64,000 nt of DNA from the NCBI RefSeq assembly GCF_900585905.1, contig NZ_UTVH01000001.1, forward strand, positions 496,001-560,000, in the 5' to 3' direction. The stretch comes from Pseudomonas viridiflava (GTDB taxonomy: Bacteria; Pseudomonadota; Gammaproteobacteria; Pseudomonadales; Pseudomonadaceae). Shown piece by piece: positions 35,678 to 46,181 of the stretch; position 1 is the stretch's first letter, and every line of letters begins with the position of its first letter. The position numbers and the translations under genes are program-made. Under the pieces are notes generated by a model, which was not told the origin of the DNA, made no database searches, and saw only the letters and a list, made by a program, of their open reading frames with translations.

Positions 35678-35822
35678 GCGCAAAGACGGCACCTTCAGCG
35701 ATTGTCACCATCCTGTGACAATCACGCGTCCCTTCGTTACCGTTATTTCAATCGCGATGGTTAGACTTCACGCAGCGCAAGCACAGACTTGCTCATGCAT
35801 AACAACAAGAAAGGTTAAATCG

Positions 35823-37109
35823 ATGAATTCAATCTCCCGCCTCGCAGCTGTCATCTCTGTTGCCTCGTTGTTCCCTCTGAGCGCGCTTGCCGCCGATTCC
35901 AAAGGCACTGTCGAAGTTGTCCACTGGTGGACCTCTGGCGGTGAAAAAGCGGCTGTCGATGTGCTCAAAGCCCAGGTCGAGAAAGACGGCTTTACATGGA
36001 AAGACGGCGCGGTTGCAGGTGGTGGCGGTGCCACGGCCATGACCGTGCTCAAGAGCCGCGCAGTCGCTGGCAATCCTCCCGGCGTTGCCCAGATCAAGGG
36101 CCCCGATATTCAGGAATGGGCGTCCACCGGTCTGCTCGACACCGACGTGCTCAAAGAAGTCTCCAAGCAGGAGAAGTGGGACAGTCTGCTGGACAAGAAA
36201 ATCTCCGACACCGTCAAGTACGACGGCGACTACGTGGCCGTGCCGGTGAACATTCACCGTGTGAACTGGTTGTGGATCAACCCGGAAGTGTTCAAGAAAG
36301 CCGGGATAGAAAAAGCGCCCACCACCCTCGAAGAATTTTATGCCGCTGGCGACAAGCTCAAGGCCAAGGGTTTCATCCCGCTGGCCCACGGCGGTCAACC
36401 TTGGCAGGACAGCACCGTTTTTGAAGCGGTCGTGCTGTCGGTCATGGGGGCTGATGGCTACAAAAAAGCGCTGGTCGACCTCGACAACGCTGCGCTGACC
36501 GGCCCCGAGATGGTCAAGTCGCTGACCGAGCTGAAGAAAGTCGCCACCTACATGGACCCCGATGGCAAAGGCCAGGACTGGAACCTGGAAGCTGCCAAGG
36601 TGATCAACGGCAAGGCCGGTATGCAGATCATGGGTGACTGGGCCAAGAGTGAGTGGACTGCGGCCAAGAAAGTGGCCGGCAAGGACTACCAGTGCGTAGC
36701 CTTCCCTGGCACTGAAAAAGCCTTCACCTACAACATCGATTCGCTGGCGGTGTTCAAGCAGAAAGACGCCGGTACGGCTGCTGGTCAGCAGGACATCGCC
36801 AAGGTCGTGCTAGGCGAGAACTTCCAGAAAGTTTTCAGCATCAACAAAGGCTCGATCCCGGTTCGCAACGACATGCTTGCCGATATGGACAAGTACGGTT
36901 TCGACTCCTGCGCACAAACCGCAGCCAAAGACTTCCTGGCTGATGCCAAGTCGGGCGGTCTGCAGCCAAGCATGGCCCACAACATGGCGACCACGCTGGC
37001 AGTGCAGGGCGCGTTCTTTGACGTAGTGACCAACTACATCAACGATCCGAAAGCCGATGCTGCCGATGCTGCGAAGAAGCTGGGTGCTGCGATCAAGTCT
37101 GCCAAGTAA
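35823..37109 (+). CDS. gtsA: Glucose ABC transporter, substrate-binding protein
   Basis: Periplasmic sugar-binding protein of 428 residues (cluster B family 1). Signal peptide [19 protein letters not shown] with cleavage after ALA (about residue 22). The mature start [18 protein letters not shown] is typical of glucose/mannose binders. I chose the ATG at 35823 because the frame to 35715 is an unsuitable non-signal extension. First gene of gtsABCD-oprB; a stable hairpin separates it from gtsB, which probably lets gtsA mRNA accumulate above that of the permeases. Confidence 0.94.
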   Translation: MNSISRLAAVISVASLFPLSALAADSKGTVEVVHWWTSGGEKAAVDVLKAQVEKDGFTWKDGAVAGGGGATAMTVLKSRAVAGNPPGVAQIKGPDIQEWASTGLLDTDVLKEVSKQEKWDSLLDKKISDTVKYDGDYVAVPVNIHRVNWLWINPEVFKKAGIEKAPTTLEEFYAAGDKLKAKGFIPLAHGGQPWQDSTVFEAVVLSVMGADGYKKALVDLDNAALTGPEMVKSLTELKKVATYMDPDGKGQDWNLEAAKVINGKAGMQIMGDWAKSEWTAAKKVAGKDYQCVAFPGTEKAFTYNIDSLAVFKQKDAGTAAGQQDIAKVVLGENFQKVFSINKGSIPVRNDMLADMDKYGFDSCAQTAAKDFLADAKSGGLQPSMAHNMATTLAVQGAFFDVVTNYINDPKADAADAAKKLGAAIKSAK

Positions 37110-37132
37110 TAACGCTGTATGCCTGTGGGTGT

Positions 37133-37158
37133 GACCGGGGTGGAGTGCCACCTCGGTC
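37133..37158 (+). other. Hairpin between gtsA and gtsB
   Basis: GACCGGGGTGG (37133-37143) pairs with CCACCTCGGTC (37148-37158) with one mismatch and a 4-base loop. There is no T-tract, so it is probably a 3' stabilising or attenuating structure within the operon, as usual after binding-protein genes. Confidence 0.6.
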
Positions 37159-37209
37159 ATTGTCACAGCTGGCGCTTGTAACTCTTATTCTCTGTTCTGG
37201 ATTTTCACC

Positions 37210-38118
37210 ATGAGTTCTGTTGCTGTGTTCAGCAAAGCCTCGCCGTTCGATGCACTGCAGCGCTGGCTACCTAAATTGGTGCTGGCGCCGAGCATGTTCG
37301 TCGTATTGGTGGGTTTCTACGGCTATATCCTGTGGACGTTTGTACTGTCGTTCACCAATTCGACTTTTCTGCCGTCCTACAAGTTTGTAGGGCTGGCGCA
37401 ATACGCGCGGTTGTTCGATAACGACCGCTGGTGGGTGGCGAGCAAGAACCTGGCGGTGTTTGGCGGCATGTTCATTGGCATCAGCCTGGTGATCGGCGTC
37501 CTGCTGGCAGTGTTTCTCGACCAGCGCATACGCCGCGAAGGCTTCATCCGCACCGTTTACCTGTATCCGATGGCGCTGTCGATGATCGTCACCGGTACTG
37601 CATGGAAATGGCTGCTCAATCCCGGCATGGGCCTGGACAAACTGCTGCGTGACTGGGGTTGGGAAGGTTTTCGTCTCGACTGGCTGATCGACCCGGATCG
37701 CGTGGTTTATTGCCTGGTCATCGCTGCGGTATGGCAGGCGTCCGGCTTTATCATGGCGATGTTTCTCGCAGGCCTGCGCGGCGTCGATCAGTCGATCATC
37801 CGCGCAGCGCAGATCGATGGCGCGAGCATGCCGAAGATCTACTGGAAAGTGGTGCTGCCCAGCCTGCGTCCGGTGTTCTTCAGTGCGGTGATGATCCTGG
37901 CCCACATTGCGATCAAGAGCTTCGACCTGGTAGCGGCCATGACCGCCGGTGGTCCGGGCTACTCGTCCGACCTGCCCGCCATGTTCATGTACTCGTTCAC
38001 CTTCAGCCGTGGCCAGATGGGCATGGGCTCGGCCAGTGCGATCCTGATGCTCGGCGCGATTCTCGCCATTCTCGTGCCTTACCTGTATTCCGAGCTGAGG
38101 ACCAAGCGCAATGACTAG
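37210..38118 (+). CDS. gtsB: Glucose ABC transporter, permease 1
   Basis: A 302-residue inner-membrane permease with about six hydrophobic segments, starting around 25-45. The conserved EAA-type loop for ATPase contact is seen in RAAQIDGASMPKIYWKVVLPSLRP. Malto/glucose-type MalF family. Its end overlaps the gtsC start by eight bases in another frame, so translation is coupled. Works with GtsC and GtsD to import glucose. Confidence 0.94.
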   Translation: MSSVAVFSKASPFDALQRWLPKLVLAPSMFVVLVGFYGYILWTFVLSFTNSTFLPSYKFVGLAQYARLFDNDRWWVASKNLAVFGGMFIGISLVIGVLLAVFLDQRIRREGFIRTVYLYPMALSMIVTGTAWKWLLNPGMGLDKLLRDWGWEGFRLDWLIDPDRVVYCLVIAAVWQASGFIMAMFLAGLRGVDQSIIRAAQIDGASMPKIYWKVVLPSLRPVFFSAVMILAHIAIKSFDLVAAMTAGGPGYSSDLPAMFMYSFTFSRGQMGMGSASAILMLGAILAILVPYLYSELRTKRND

Positions 38119-38956
38119 TCTTGCCCACAAGCCTTCGATCAGCCTGAGCCGCATCGCCATCTACGCGGTGCTGATTCTCGCTGTCCTGCTTTACTTGGTG
38201 CCGCTGGTGGTCATGCTGTTGACCAGCTTCAAGACCCCGGAAGATATCGGCACCGGCAACCTGCTGAGCTGGCCAACGACCGTCACCGGCATTGGCTGGG
38301 TCAAGGCCTGGAGCACCGTCAACGGCTACTTCCTCAACTCGATCCTGATCACCATTCCGGCGGTGCTGATCTCCACTGCCGTCGGCGCGCTGAACGGTTA
38401 TGTGCTGTCGATGTGGCGCTTTCGCGGTTCACAGCTGTTCTTCGGCTTGCTGCTGTTCGGCTGCTTCCTGCCGTTCCAGACCGTGCTGCTGCCTGCGTCG
38501 TTTACCCTCGGCAAGATGGGCCTGGCCAACACCACCACCGGTCTGGTGTTCGTCCATGTGGTCTACGGTCTGGCGTTCACCACGCTGTTCTTCCGCAACT
38601 ACTACGTGAGCATTCCGGACGCACTGGTCAAGGCTGCGCGGCTCGACGGCGCAGGCTTTTTCACCATCTTCGGCAAGATCATTCTGCCGATGTCGACACC
38701 GATCATCATGGTGTGCCTGATCTGGCAATTCACCCAGATCTGGAATGATTTTCTGTTCGGCGTGGTGTTCTCCAGCGGTGAATCGCAACCCATCACCGTG
38801 GCGCTCAACAATCTGGTCAACACCAGTACCGGCGCCAAGGAATACAACGTTGATATGGCAGCGGCGATGATCGCCGGTCTGCCGACATTGCTGGTGTACA
38901 TCGTTGCCGGCAAGTATTTCGTGCGCGGGCTCACGGCCGGCGCAGTCAAGGGGTAA
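38111..38956 (+). CDS. gtsC: Glucose ABC transporter, permease 2
   Basis: A 281-residue MalG-type permease with about six membrane segments. The ATPase-contact loop is VKAARLDGAGFFTIFGKIILPMSTP. It overlaps gtsB by eight bases and precedes gtsD by two. The C-terminus GKYFVRGLTAGAVKG is typical of MalG-like subunits. Confidence 0.94.
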   Translation: MTSLAHKPSISLSRIAIYAVLILAVLLYLVPLVVMLLTSFKTPEDIGTGNLLSWPTTVTGIGWVKAWSTVNGYFLNSILITIPAVLISTAVGALNGYVLSMWRFRGSQLFFGLLLFGCFLPFQTVLLPASFTLGKMGLANTTTGLVFVHVVYGLAFTTLFFRNYYVSIPDALVKAARLDGAGFFTIFGKIILPMSTPIIMVCLIWQFTQIWNDFLFGVVFSSGESQPITVALNNLVNTSTGAKEYNVDMAAAMIAGLPTLLVYIVAGKYFVRGLTAGAVKG

Positions 38957-38958
38957 TC

Positions 38959-40119
<1,161 letters not shown>

Positions 40120-40236
40120 AACAGGAGTACACCCAGTCGGGCAGTACTGCCGTTGATGCTGGCGCCCGGCCGGTAACCACGAAGTAATGATGTTAACGCC
40201 GTACCAGCTAATAACAATAAAACGAGGATCCAAGGG

Positions 40237-41592
40237 ATGAAGAAGCTACGCAATAAATCGCTGGGCCATTTCCAGCTCGTCGGTGGTCTGTCCGTATTGA
40301 GTGCGCTGGCGTTTTCCAGTGCGGCCTACGCCATCGAGCCCTACAACCCCAACGGGCATATGACCGGTGACTGGGGCGGCGTGCGTAAAGACCTGTATGA
40401 CAAGGGCTATGATCTCTCGCTCGAATATGTCGGCGAGATGGGTTCCAACATTCATGGCGGCTACAACAACGACAAGACGGCGCGCTACAGCGATCAGTTC
40501 GCGCTGGGCGTCAACATCGACCTGCAGAAGGCATTCGGCTGGCAGGACGCCGAATTCAAACTGGCCATCACCGAGCGTGATGGCAAGAACATCTCTAACG
40601 ACCGTCTGGGCGATCCGCGTGTCGGCACCCTCAGTTCCTCGCAGGAAGTCTGGGGCCGCGGGCAGACCTGGCGCCTGACGCAAATGTGGGTCAAGCAGAA
40701 GTTCCTCGACGGCAAGCTCGATATCAAAGCGGGCCGCATGGGCGAGGGCGAAGACTTCGGCAGCTTCCCTTGCGACTTCCAGAACTTGACCTTCTGCGGT
40801 ACTCAGGCCGCCAACTACGTCGACACCTGGTACAACTGGCCCGTCAGCCAGTGGGCTTTGCGCGTGAAGTACAACATTACGCCTGAGGTGTACGCACAGA
40901 TTGGCGTCTACGAGCAGAACCCGTCCTACCTGGAAACCGGTAACGGCTTCAAACTGAGCGGCAGCGGTTCCAAAGGCACCCTGGTGCCGGTTGAAGTGGT
41001 GTGGTCGCCGACTGTCAACTCGCTGCCTGGCGAGTACCGTCTGGGTTACTACTTCAGCAGCCCGAGCGCTGACGATCGCTATGAAGACGTCAATGGTCAG
41101 CCTCAGGGTCTGACCGGTGCGGCCTTCAAGTCGCGTAACGAAAAAAGCGGCTGGTGGGTCGTGGCGCAACAACAGGTCAGTACCTTCGGTGGCGATCCGT
41201 CCCGTGGCCTGAGCCTGTTCGCCAACGCCACTGTGCATGACAAGGACACCAACTTCGTCGAAAACTTCCTGCAGGTCGGGATGGTCTTCAAAGGTCCGTT
41301 CGATGCACGTCCAAAGGATGACATCGGTATCGGCGTTTCGCGCATTCACGTCAACGAAAACGTCACTGATCGTGCCCGTCAGGTCAACGCCACCAATGGT
41401 GTCGACGACTACGACAATCCGGCGTTCCTGCCAATTCAGAAGAACGAGTACAACTCCGAGATCTACTACGGCGTGCACGTGACCGACTGGCTGACCGTGC
41501 GTCCCAACCTGCAGTACATCAAGCACCCAGGCGGTGTTGATCAGGTTGACGACGCGCTGGTGGCAGGTATCAAGCTGCAGACCAAGTTCTGA
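40237..41592 (+). CDS. oprB: Carbohydrate-selective porin OprB
   Basis: Outer-membrane glucose porin, 451 residues. Signal peptide with cleavage near SSAAYA-IEP, then the core GDWGGVRKDLYDKGYDLSLEY, LSSSQEVWGRG, GRMGEGEDFGSFPCDFQN and a C-terminal Phe for barrel assembly. It ends the gts operon and lets glucose reach GtsA. A paralogue with the same blocks is linked to gcd at 14012-15409. AGGAT precedes the ATG, and a strong terminator follows. Confidence 0.96.
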   Translation: MKKLRNKSLGHFQLVGGLSVLSALAFSSAAYAIEPYNPNGHMTGDWGGVRKDLYDKGYDLSLEYVGEMGSNIHGGYNNDKTARYSDQFALGVNIDLQKAFGWQDAEFKLAITERDGKNISNDRLGDPRVGTLSSSQEVWGRGQTWRLTQMWVKQKFLDGKLDIKAGRMGEGEDFGSFPCDFQNLTFCGTQAANYVDTWYNWPVSQWALRVKYNITPEVYAQIGVYEQNPSYLETGNGFKLSGSGSKGTLVPVEVVWSPTVNSLPGEYRLGYYFSSPSADDRYEDVNGQPQGLTGAAFKSRNEKSGWWVVAQQQVSTFGGDPSRGLSLFANATVHDKDTNFVENFLQVGMVFKGPFDARPKDDIGIGVSRIHVNENVTDRARQVNATNGVDDYDNPAFLPIQKNEYNSEIYYGVHVTDWLTVRPNLQYIKHPGGVDQVDDALVAGIKLQTKF

Positions 41593-41615
41593 TAGAACCA
41601 GATCGTGTGTGCTTT

Positions 41616-41644
41616 GCGGGCAGCCTGGCTGCCCGCTTTTTTTT
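41616..41644 (+). terminator. Strong terminator after oprB
   Basis: A perfect 9-bp GC-rich stem GCGGGCAGC (41616-41624) with GCTGCCCGC (41628-41636), 3-base loop, and a run of eight T. It ends the gtsABCD-oprB transcript. Confidence 0.92.
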
Positions 41645-41692
41645 GCGCGCTGAACAGCCATTCCCATAAGGTTCGCGACCGCCGGATGATTA

Positions 41693-42030
41693 GGTAGGAG
41701 CAAGCTTGCTTGCGAAGGCGGCAGTCAGCTCGGCGCATTATTGCCTGCAACATCCTCTTCGTGAGCAAGCTCACTCCCACATGTTTCTCGGCTGCCAAGT
41801 GGCCAGGTGGCCAGGTGGCTAGGTGGCTAGGTGGGAGCAAGCTTGCTTGCGAAGGCGACGGTGAGCTCTGCGAACTATTGCCTGCAACACCCCCTTCGTG
41901 AGCAAGCTTACTCCCACAGGTTTTGCGGCTGCCAGATGGTTGGGTGGGAGCAAGCTTGCTTGCGAAAGCGGCAGTCAGCTCAGTGCGATGCTGCCCGCCA
42001 CGCTTCCTTCGCGAGCAAGCTCGCTTCTAC
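41693..42030. repeat. Cluster of three tandem REP pairs
   Basis: Three units begin GGGAGCAAGCTTGCTTGCGA or a close variant and close with a complementary GAGCAAGCT block: about 41693-41780, 41831-41917 and 41943-42030. Each is a head-to-head REP pair of about 87 bases. Units 1 and 2 are separated by four 8-base repeats. This fills the 452-bp gap between oprB and hexR; no gene is visible. Confidence 0.85.
41799..41830. repeat. 8-bp tandem repeat (4 copies)
   Basis: GTGGCCAG twice, then GTGGCTAG twice, abutting the second REP pair, which itself starts GTGGGAGC. It appears to be slippage expansion of the REP linker. Confidence 0.85.
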
Positions 42031-42044
42031 AAAAAACTGCCGTA

Positions 42045-42911
42045 TCAGCCTTGATCCTCAACCGGGTAACGGCTGTCGTTGAGGCTTTCCTTGATCTTGC
42101 GCAGATGTGGCTGGAAGTCGACGCCACGGCGCAAGGTCATTCCCGTGGCGAGTACGTCCAGCACGGTGAGCTGGATGATGCGCGACGTCATCGGCATGTA
42201 GATGTCGGTGTCCTCTGGCAGCGGGATATTGAGGCTGACCGTGCTGGCCAGGGCCAGCGGTGAGCCTGCCGCCGTCAGCCCCAGGACTGAGGCGCCGTTG
42301 GCCCGGGCGATACGCGCCACCTCAACCAGCTCACGGGTGCGACCGGTGTAGGAGATGATCACGAACAGCTCGCCGGTATGGGCCACCGACGCGATCATGC
42401 GCTGCATCAGCACGTCGGCGTGGGCGGAAACCGCGAGGTTGAAGCGGAAGAACTTGTGCTGCGCGTCCAGCGCTACCGGCGCCGAGGCACCGAGGCCGAA
42501 GAAATGGATCTGCCGCGCCTGGATCAGCATATCCACCGACTTGCTGACCAATGCCGGGTCCAGCTGCTGGCAGGCACTGTCGAGGGACGCAATGGCGCTG
42601 CCGAAGATCTTTTTGGTATAGGCCTCGGGGTCATCGTCGGCTTCCACCGCGCGACTGACGTATGCGGCGCCGCTGGCCAGGCTTTGCGCCAGCTGCAGCT
42701 TGAGCTCGGGATAACCGCTGACCGCAAACGAACGGCAGAAGCGATTAACCGTCGGCTCGCTGACCTTGGCCGCCTGCGCCAGCGCGGCAATACTGAAGCG
42801 GGTCGCCTGCTGCGGGTTGAGCAGAATGGCTTCGGCGACTTTACGCTCGGCCTTGTTGAGTTCGTCGAGTCGGCTCTGGATCTGCTCCAGAAGGTTTCTT
42901 GAATGGTCCAT
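42045..42911 (-). CDS. hexR: HexR transcriptional repressor (RpiR family)
   Basis: Represses zwf-pgl-eda, edd-glk and gap in Pseudomonas and is released by 2-keto-3-deoxy-6-phosphogluconate. The 288-residue protein has an N-terminal RpiR helix-turn-helix ([25 protein letters not shown]) and a C-terminal SIS sugar-phosphate domain ([36 protein letters not shown]). Divergent from zwf, with a candidate HexR site in the spacer. Confidence 0.95.
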   Translation of the reverse strand: MDHSRNLLEQIQSRLDELNKAERKVAEAILLNPQQATRFSIAALAQAAKVSEPTVNRFCRSFAVSGYPELKLQLAQSLASGAAYVSRAVEADDDPEAYTKKIFGSAIASLDSACQQLDPALVSKSVDMLIQARQIHFFGLGASAPVALDAQHKFFRFNLAVSAHADVLMQRMIASVAHTGELFVIISYTGRTRELVEVARIARANGASVLGLTAAGSPLALASTVSLNIPLPEDTDIYMPMTSRIIQLTVLDVLATGMTLRRGVDFQPHLRKIKESLNDSRYPVEDQG

Positions 42912-43046
42912 TGCAAGTCCTTGTCAGGCGGTTTTGCACAGGTTTTTGCAGTCGCCTTCAGATGGGCCTTTAGCCTGTAGCAAAGGTGGCCTATCGTACT
43001 GAGGGCCTGTGTTGATCACCACTGGAATATGTTTTTCACTGCAATG

Positions 43047-43064
43047 TTGTGGTTATTACTACAT
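43047..43064. promoter_or_regulatory. Candidate HexR (or RccR) box upstream of zwf
   Basis: TGTGGTTATTACTACA (43048-43063) is close to a palindrome with half-site TTACTACA. It does not fit TTGT-N7-ACAA exactly but resembles RpiR-family sites of the TGTAGT type. It is about 65 bp before the zwf start. Confidence 0.55.
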
Positions 43065-43128
43065 ATGGCCTTGAGTAACGCCTTTAAAAAAGGTATTTGT
43101 AGCCTAACTTGATAAAAGAACCAACATT

Positions 43129-44598
43129 ATGCTCTCTATAACGGTTGAACCGTGCACCTTTGCCCTGTTTGGCGCCCTGGGTGACCTGGCGGTGCGCAAG
43201 CTGTTCCCGGCGCTTTATCAGCTCGACCGCGCTGGATTGCTGCATGAGGACACGCGAATTCTCGCGTTGGCGCGCGAAGCAGGCGACGAACAGCAGCATC
43301 TGGCCTACATCGACAAATCGTTACGTCGCTTCGTCCCGGAAGCCCAGCTGGAACCGGAACACGTTCAGCGTTTTCAGGCCCGCCTGAGTTACCTGCACGT
43401 GGACTTCCTCAAGGCTGAAGACTACGTTGCCCTGGCCGAGCGGGTCGGCGATGCCGAAACCCTGATCGCCTATTTCGCCACACCGGCGTCGGTGTACGGC
43501 GCGATCTGCGAGAACCTGGCAGCGGTCAATCTTACCGAACGCACCCGCGCTGTGCTGGAAAAGCCCATTGGTCACGACCTGGCGTCCTCGCGTCGGGTCA
43601 ACGACGCCGTGGCCCAGTTCCTGCCGGAAAGCCGGGTTTATCGCATTGACCACTATCTGGGCAAGGACACGGTGCAGAACCTGATCGCCCTGCGTTTCGC
43701 CAACAGTCTGTTCGAAACCCAGTGGAACCAGAACCACATTTCTCACGTTGAAATCACGGTGGCCGAGAAGGTCGGCATCGAAGGTCGCTGGGGCTATTTC
43801 GATCAGGCCGGGCAGCTGCGCGACATGATCCAGAACCATTTGCTGCAGCTGCTATGCCTGATCGCCATGGACCCGCCCAGCGACCTTTCGGCTGACAGCA
43901 TTCGCGACGAGAAGGTCAAGGTGCTCAAAGCGCTGGCGCCGTTTACCCCTGAGCGCCTGGCCACGCAAGTGGTGCGCGGCCAGTACATCGCCGGTTACAG
44001 CGAAGGGATGCAGGTGCCGGGTTATCTGGAGGAAGAGAACTCCAATACCCAGAGCGACACCGAAACCTTCGTTGCCCTGCGCGCCGACATTCGCAACTGG
44101 CGCTGGTCCGGCGTGCCGTTCTACCTGCGCACCGGCAAGCGCATGCCGCAGAAGCTGTCGCAGATCGTGATTCATTTCAAAGAACCGCCGCACTATATCT
44201 TCGCCCCCGAACAGCGCATGCAGATCAGCAATCGCCTGATCATTCGCCTGCAGCCTGACGAAGGTATTTCCCTGCAGGTGATGACCAAGGATCAGGGCCT
44301 GGACAAGGGTATGCAGCTGCGCAGCGGGCCGTTGAAGCTGGACTTCTCCGACACCTACCGCAGTGCTCGGGTGCCGGATGCCTATGAACGTCTGTTGCTG
44401 GAAGTCATGCGCGGCAATCAGAACCTGTTTGTGCGCAAGGATGAAATCGAATACGCCTGGCAGTGGTGCGATCAGCTGATTGCCGGCTGGAAGAAGGCCG
44501 GTGATGCACCCAAGCCTTATGCCGCCGGTTCCTGGGGACCGATGAGCTCCATTGCCTTGATTACGCGTGACGGGAGATCGTGGTATGGCGATATGTGA
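43129..44598 (+). CDS. zwf: Glucose-6-phosphate 1-dehydrogenase
   Basis: Oxidises glucose 6-phosphate to 6-phosphogluconolactone with NAD(P). The 489-residue protein has the nucleotide-binding start [28 protein letters not shown], and the substrate motif [13 protein letters not shown] with the catalytic His region. Its 3' end overlaps the pgl start by 14 bases, so zwf-pgl-eda form one operon. Control by HexR is expected. Confidence 0.96.
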   Translation: MLSITVEPCTFALFGALGDLAVRKLFPALYQLDRAGLLHEDTRILALAREAGDEQQHLAYIDKSLRRFVPEAQLEPEHVQRFQARLSYLHVDFLKAEDYVALAERVGDAETLIAYFATPASVYGAICENLAAVNLTERTRAVLEKPIGHDLASSRRVNDAVAQFLPESRVYRIDHYLGKDTVQNLIALRFANSLFETQWNQNHISHVEITVAEKVGIEGRWGYFDQAGQLRDMIQNHLLQLLCLIAMDPPSDLSADSIRDEKVKVLKALAPFTPERLATQVVRGQYIAGYSEGMQVPGYLEEENSNTQSDTETFVALRADIRNWRWSGVPFYLRTGKRMPQKLSQIVIHFKEPPHYIFAPEQRMQISNRLIIRLQPDEGISLQVMTKDQGLDKGMQLRSGPLKLDFSDTYRSARVPDAYERLLLEVMRGNQNLFVRKDEIEYAWQWCDQLIAGWKKAGDAPKPYAAGSWGPMSSIALITRDGRSWYGDM

Positions 44599-45298
44599 AC
44601 TTGAATTTGCGCCGGGTGTGGTAACGCGCGAATTCGACAACCCGCAACAACTGGCCCAGGCACTGTCGGCCAATGTGGCCGAGCAATTGCGCGCAGCCAT
44701 TGCCGCCCAGGGCACAGCGACGCTGGTGGTCTCAGGCGGCCGCAGCCCTGTAGCTTTCTTTGAGGGCCTGGCGACGCAAGCGCTGGACTGGTCGAAAGTG
44801 GTCGTGAGCCTGGCTGATGAGCGCTGGGTGCCGGTCGAGCACAGCGACAGCAATGCCGGCCTGTTACAGCGTCATTTGCTGCAAGGTGCGGCAGCCCAGG
44901 CGCGCTTCATCGGGCTTTACAGCCCGGCAGAAGACCTGGAGCAGGCAGCACTCGCTGCCGATCAGGCGCTGGCGGAACTGCCGTCCATCGACGTGCTGAT
45001 TCTGGGCATGGGCGATGACGGGCATACCGCGTCGCTGTTCCCCGACAGCCCCAACCTGACTGAGGCCCTGAACCCGGCTGGCGAGCGTCGGTGCCTGCCG
45101 ATGCTGGCACCAACAGTGCCGCACCAGCGGCTGACCATGACCCGCTCTCTGCTGGCTAAGGCCCGGCTGCCGATTCTGTCGGTGTCCGGCGAGGCCAAGC
45201 TGGATACGTTGCGCAAGGCATTGAAGGTCGTTGACCCGGCACACATGCCGGTGCGTGCCTTCCTTGACTCTTCACTCGAGATTTACTGGTGCCCATAA
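44585..45298 (+). CDS. pgl: 6-phosphogluconolactonase
   Basis: Hydrolyses 6-phosphogluconolactone to 6-phosphogluconate. The 237-residue product has [31 protein letters not shown] and [18 protein letters not shown], all family signatures. I chose the ATG at 44585 ([12 protein letters not shown]), overlapping zwf by 14 bases. The eda gene follows after 17 bp. Confidence 0.95.
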   Translation: MAICELEFAPGVVTREFDNPQQLAQALSANVAEQLRAAIAAQGTATLVVSGGRSPVAFFEGLATQALDWSKVVVSLADERWVPVEHSDSNAGLLQRHLLQGAAAQARFIGLYSPAEDLEQAALAADQALAELPSIDVLILGMGDDGHTASLFPDSPNLTEALNPAGERRCLPMLAPTVPHQRLTMTRSLLAKARLPILSVSGEAKLDTLRKALKVVDPAHMPVRAFLDSSLEIYWCP

Positions 45299-45315
45299 CA
45301 AAAGGATCTTCCGCC

Positions 45316-45990
45316 ATGAACACCATTGATAACAACCAGCCGCTCAATAGCATGGCGAACAAGATCAGACAGATCGACGACCTCTGCGCCAAGGCAAGGA
45401 TCTTGCCGGTCATCACCATCCTGCGTGACGAGGACGTCCTGCCCCTGGCCGATGCGTTGGCGGCGGGCGGCATGACAGCGCTGGAAGTGACTCTGCGCTC
45501 GGCGTTCGGCCTCAGCGCCATCCGCATTCTGCGCGAGCAGCGGCCTGAGCTGTGTGTGGGTGCTGGCACCATCCTTGATCGCCGTATGCTGGCCGATGCC
45601 GAAGCGGCGGGCTCGCAATTCATTGTCACCCCTGGCAGCACACACGACCTGCTGCAAGCCGCGCTGGACAGCCCATTGCCGCTGTTGCCCGGCATCAGCA
45701 GTGCCTCGGAAATCATGATTGGTTATGCCATGGGTTACCGTCGCTTCAAGCTCTTCCCGGCCGAGGTCAGCGGCGGCGTGGCAGCCATCAAGGCACTGGG
45801 CGGGCCCTTCAATGAAGTGCGCTTCTGCCCGACGGGCGGGGTGAATGCTGACAACCTCAAGAGCTACATGGCGCAGCCCAACGTCATGTGCGTCGGCGGC
45901 ACCTGGATGATCGACAACGCCTGGGTCAAGAACGGCGACTGGGGCCGCATCCAGGAAGCAACGGCACAGGCGCTGGCGTTGTTTGACTGA
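45316..45990 (+). CDS. eda: 2-keto-3-deoxy-6-phosphogluconate aldolase
   Basis: Cleaves KDPG to pyruvate and glyceraldehyde 3-phosphate, closing the Entner-Doudoroff pathway. The 224-residue product has Glu57 in LEVTLRSAFG, VGAGTILD, TPGSTHDLLQAA and Schiff-base Lys145 in RFKLFPAE. AAAGGAT lies upstream of the ATG at 45316; an internal ATG at codon 13 is also possible. Last gene of zwf-pgl-eda. Confidence 0.96.
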   Translation: MNTIDNNQPLNSMANKIRQIDDLCAKARILPVITILRDEDVLPLADALAAGGMTALEVTLRSAFGLSAIRILREQRPELCVGAGTILDRRMLADAEAAGSQFIVTPGSTHDLLQAALDSPLPLLPGISSASEIMIGYAMGYRRFKLFPAEVSGGVAAIKALGGPFNEVRFCPTGGVNADNLKSYMAQPNVMCVGGTWMIDNAWVKNGDWGRIQEATAQALALFD

Positions 45991-46068
45991 TACCAGCCGC
46001 CGCATACATCACCCGGATCTGTAGGAGCTGTCGAGCACCGGGTGACTGCTGCACGTGTCACGCTCTCG

Positions 46069-46153
46069 CAGGAGCGCGCTTGCCCGCGATTGGGCTTCAG
46101 GGCGCACGCGTCAGGTGCCTGCACTGACGCCATCGCGGGCAAGCGCTCCTACG
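46069..46153. repeat. REP pair between eda and the PLP-enzyme gene
   Basis: Arms of the GCAGGAGCGCGCTTGCCCGC type and its near-complement ending at 46153, with an inner GCGTCA/TGACGC pairing. This is a third REP type in the window. A CTGTAGGAGC half-element precedes it at 46019. It lies between convergent genes. Confidence 0.8.
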
Positions 46154-46181
46154 AGTCTGTGTATCAACTCATGAACACCCA

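Noticed and set aside
41693..42030. CRISPR array
   Set aside because: The repeats are palindromic REP pairs of about 87 bases with only three units and no regular spacers or cas genes.
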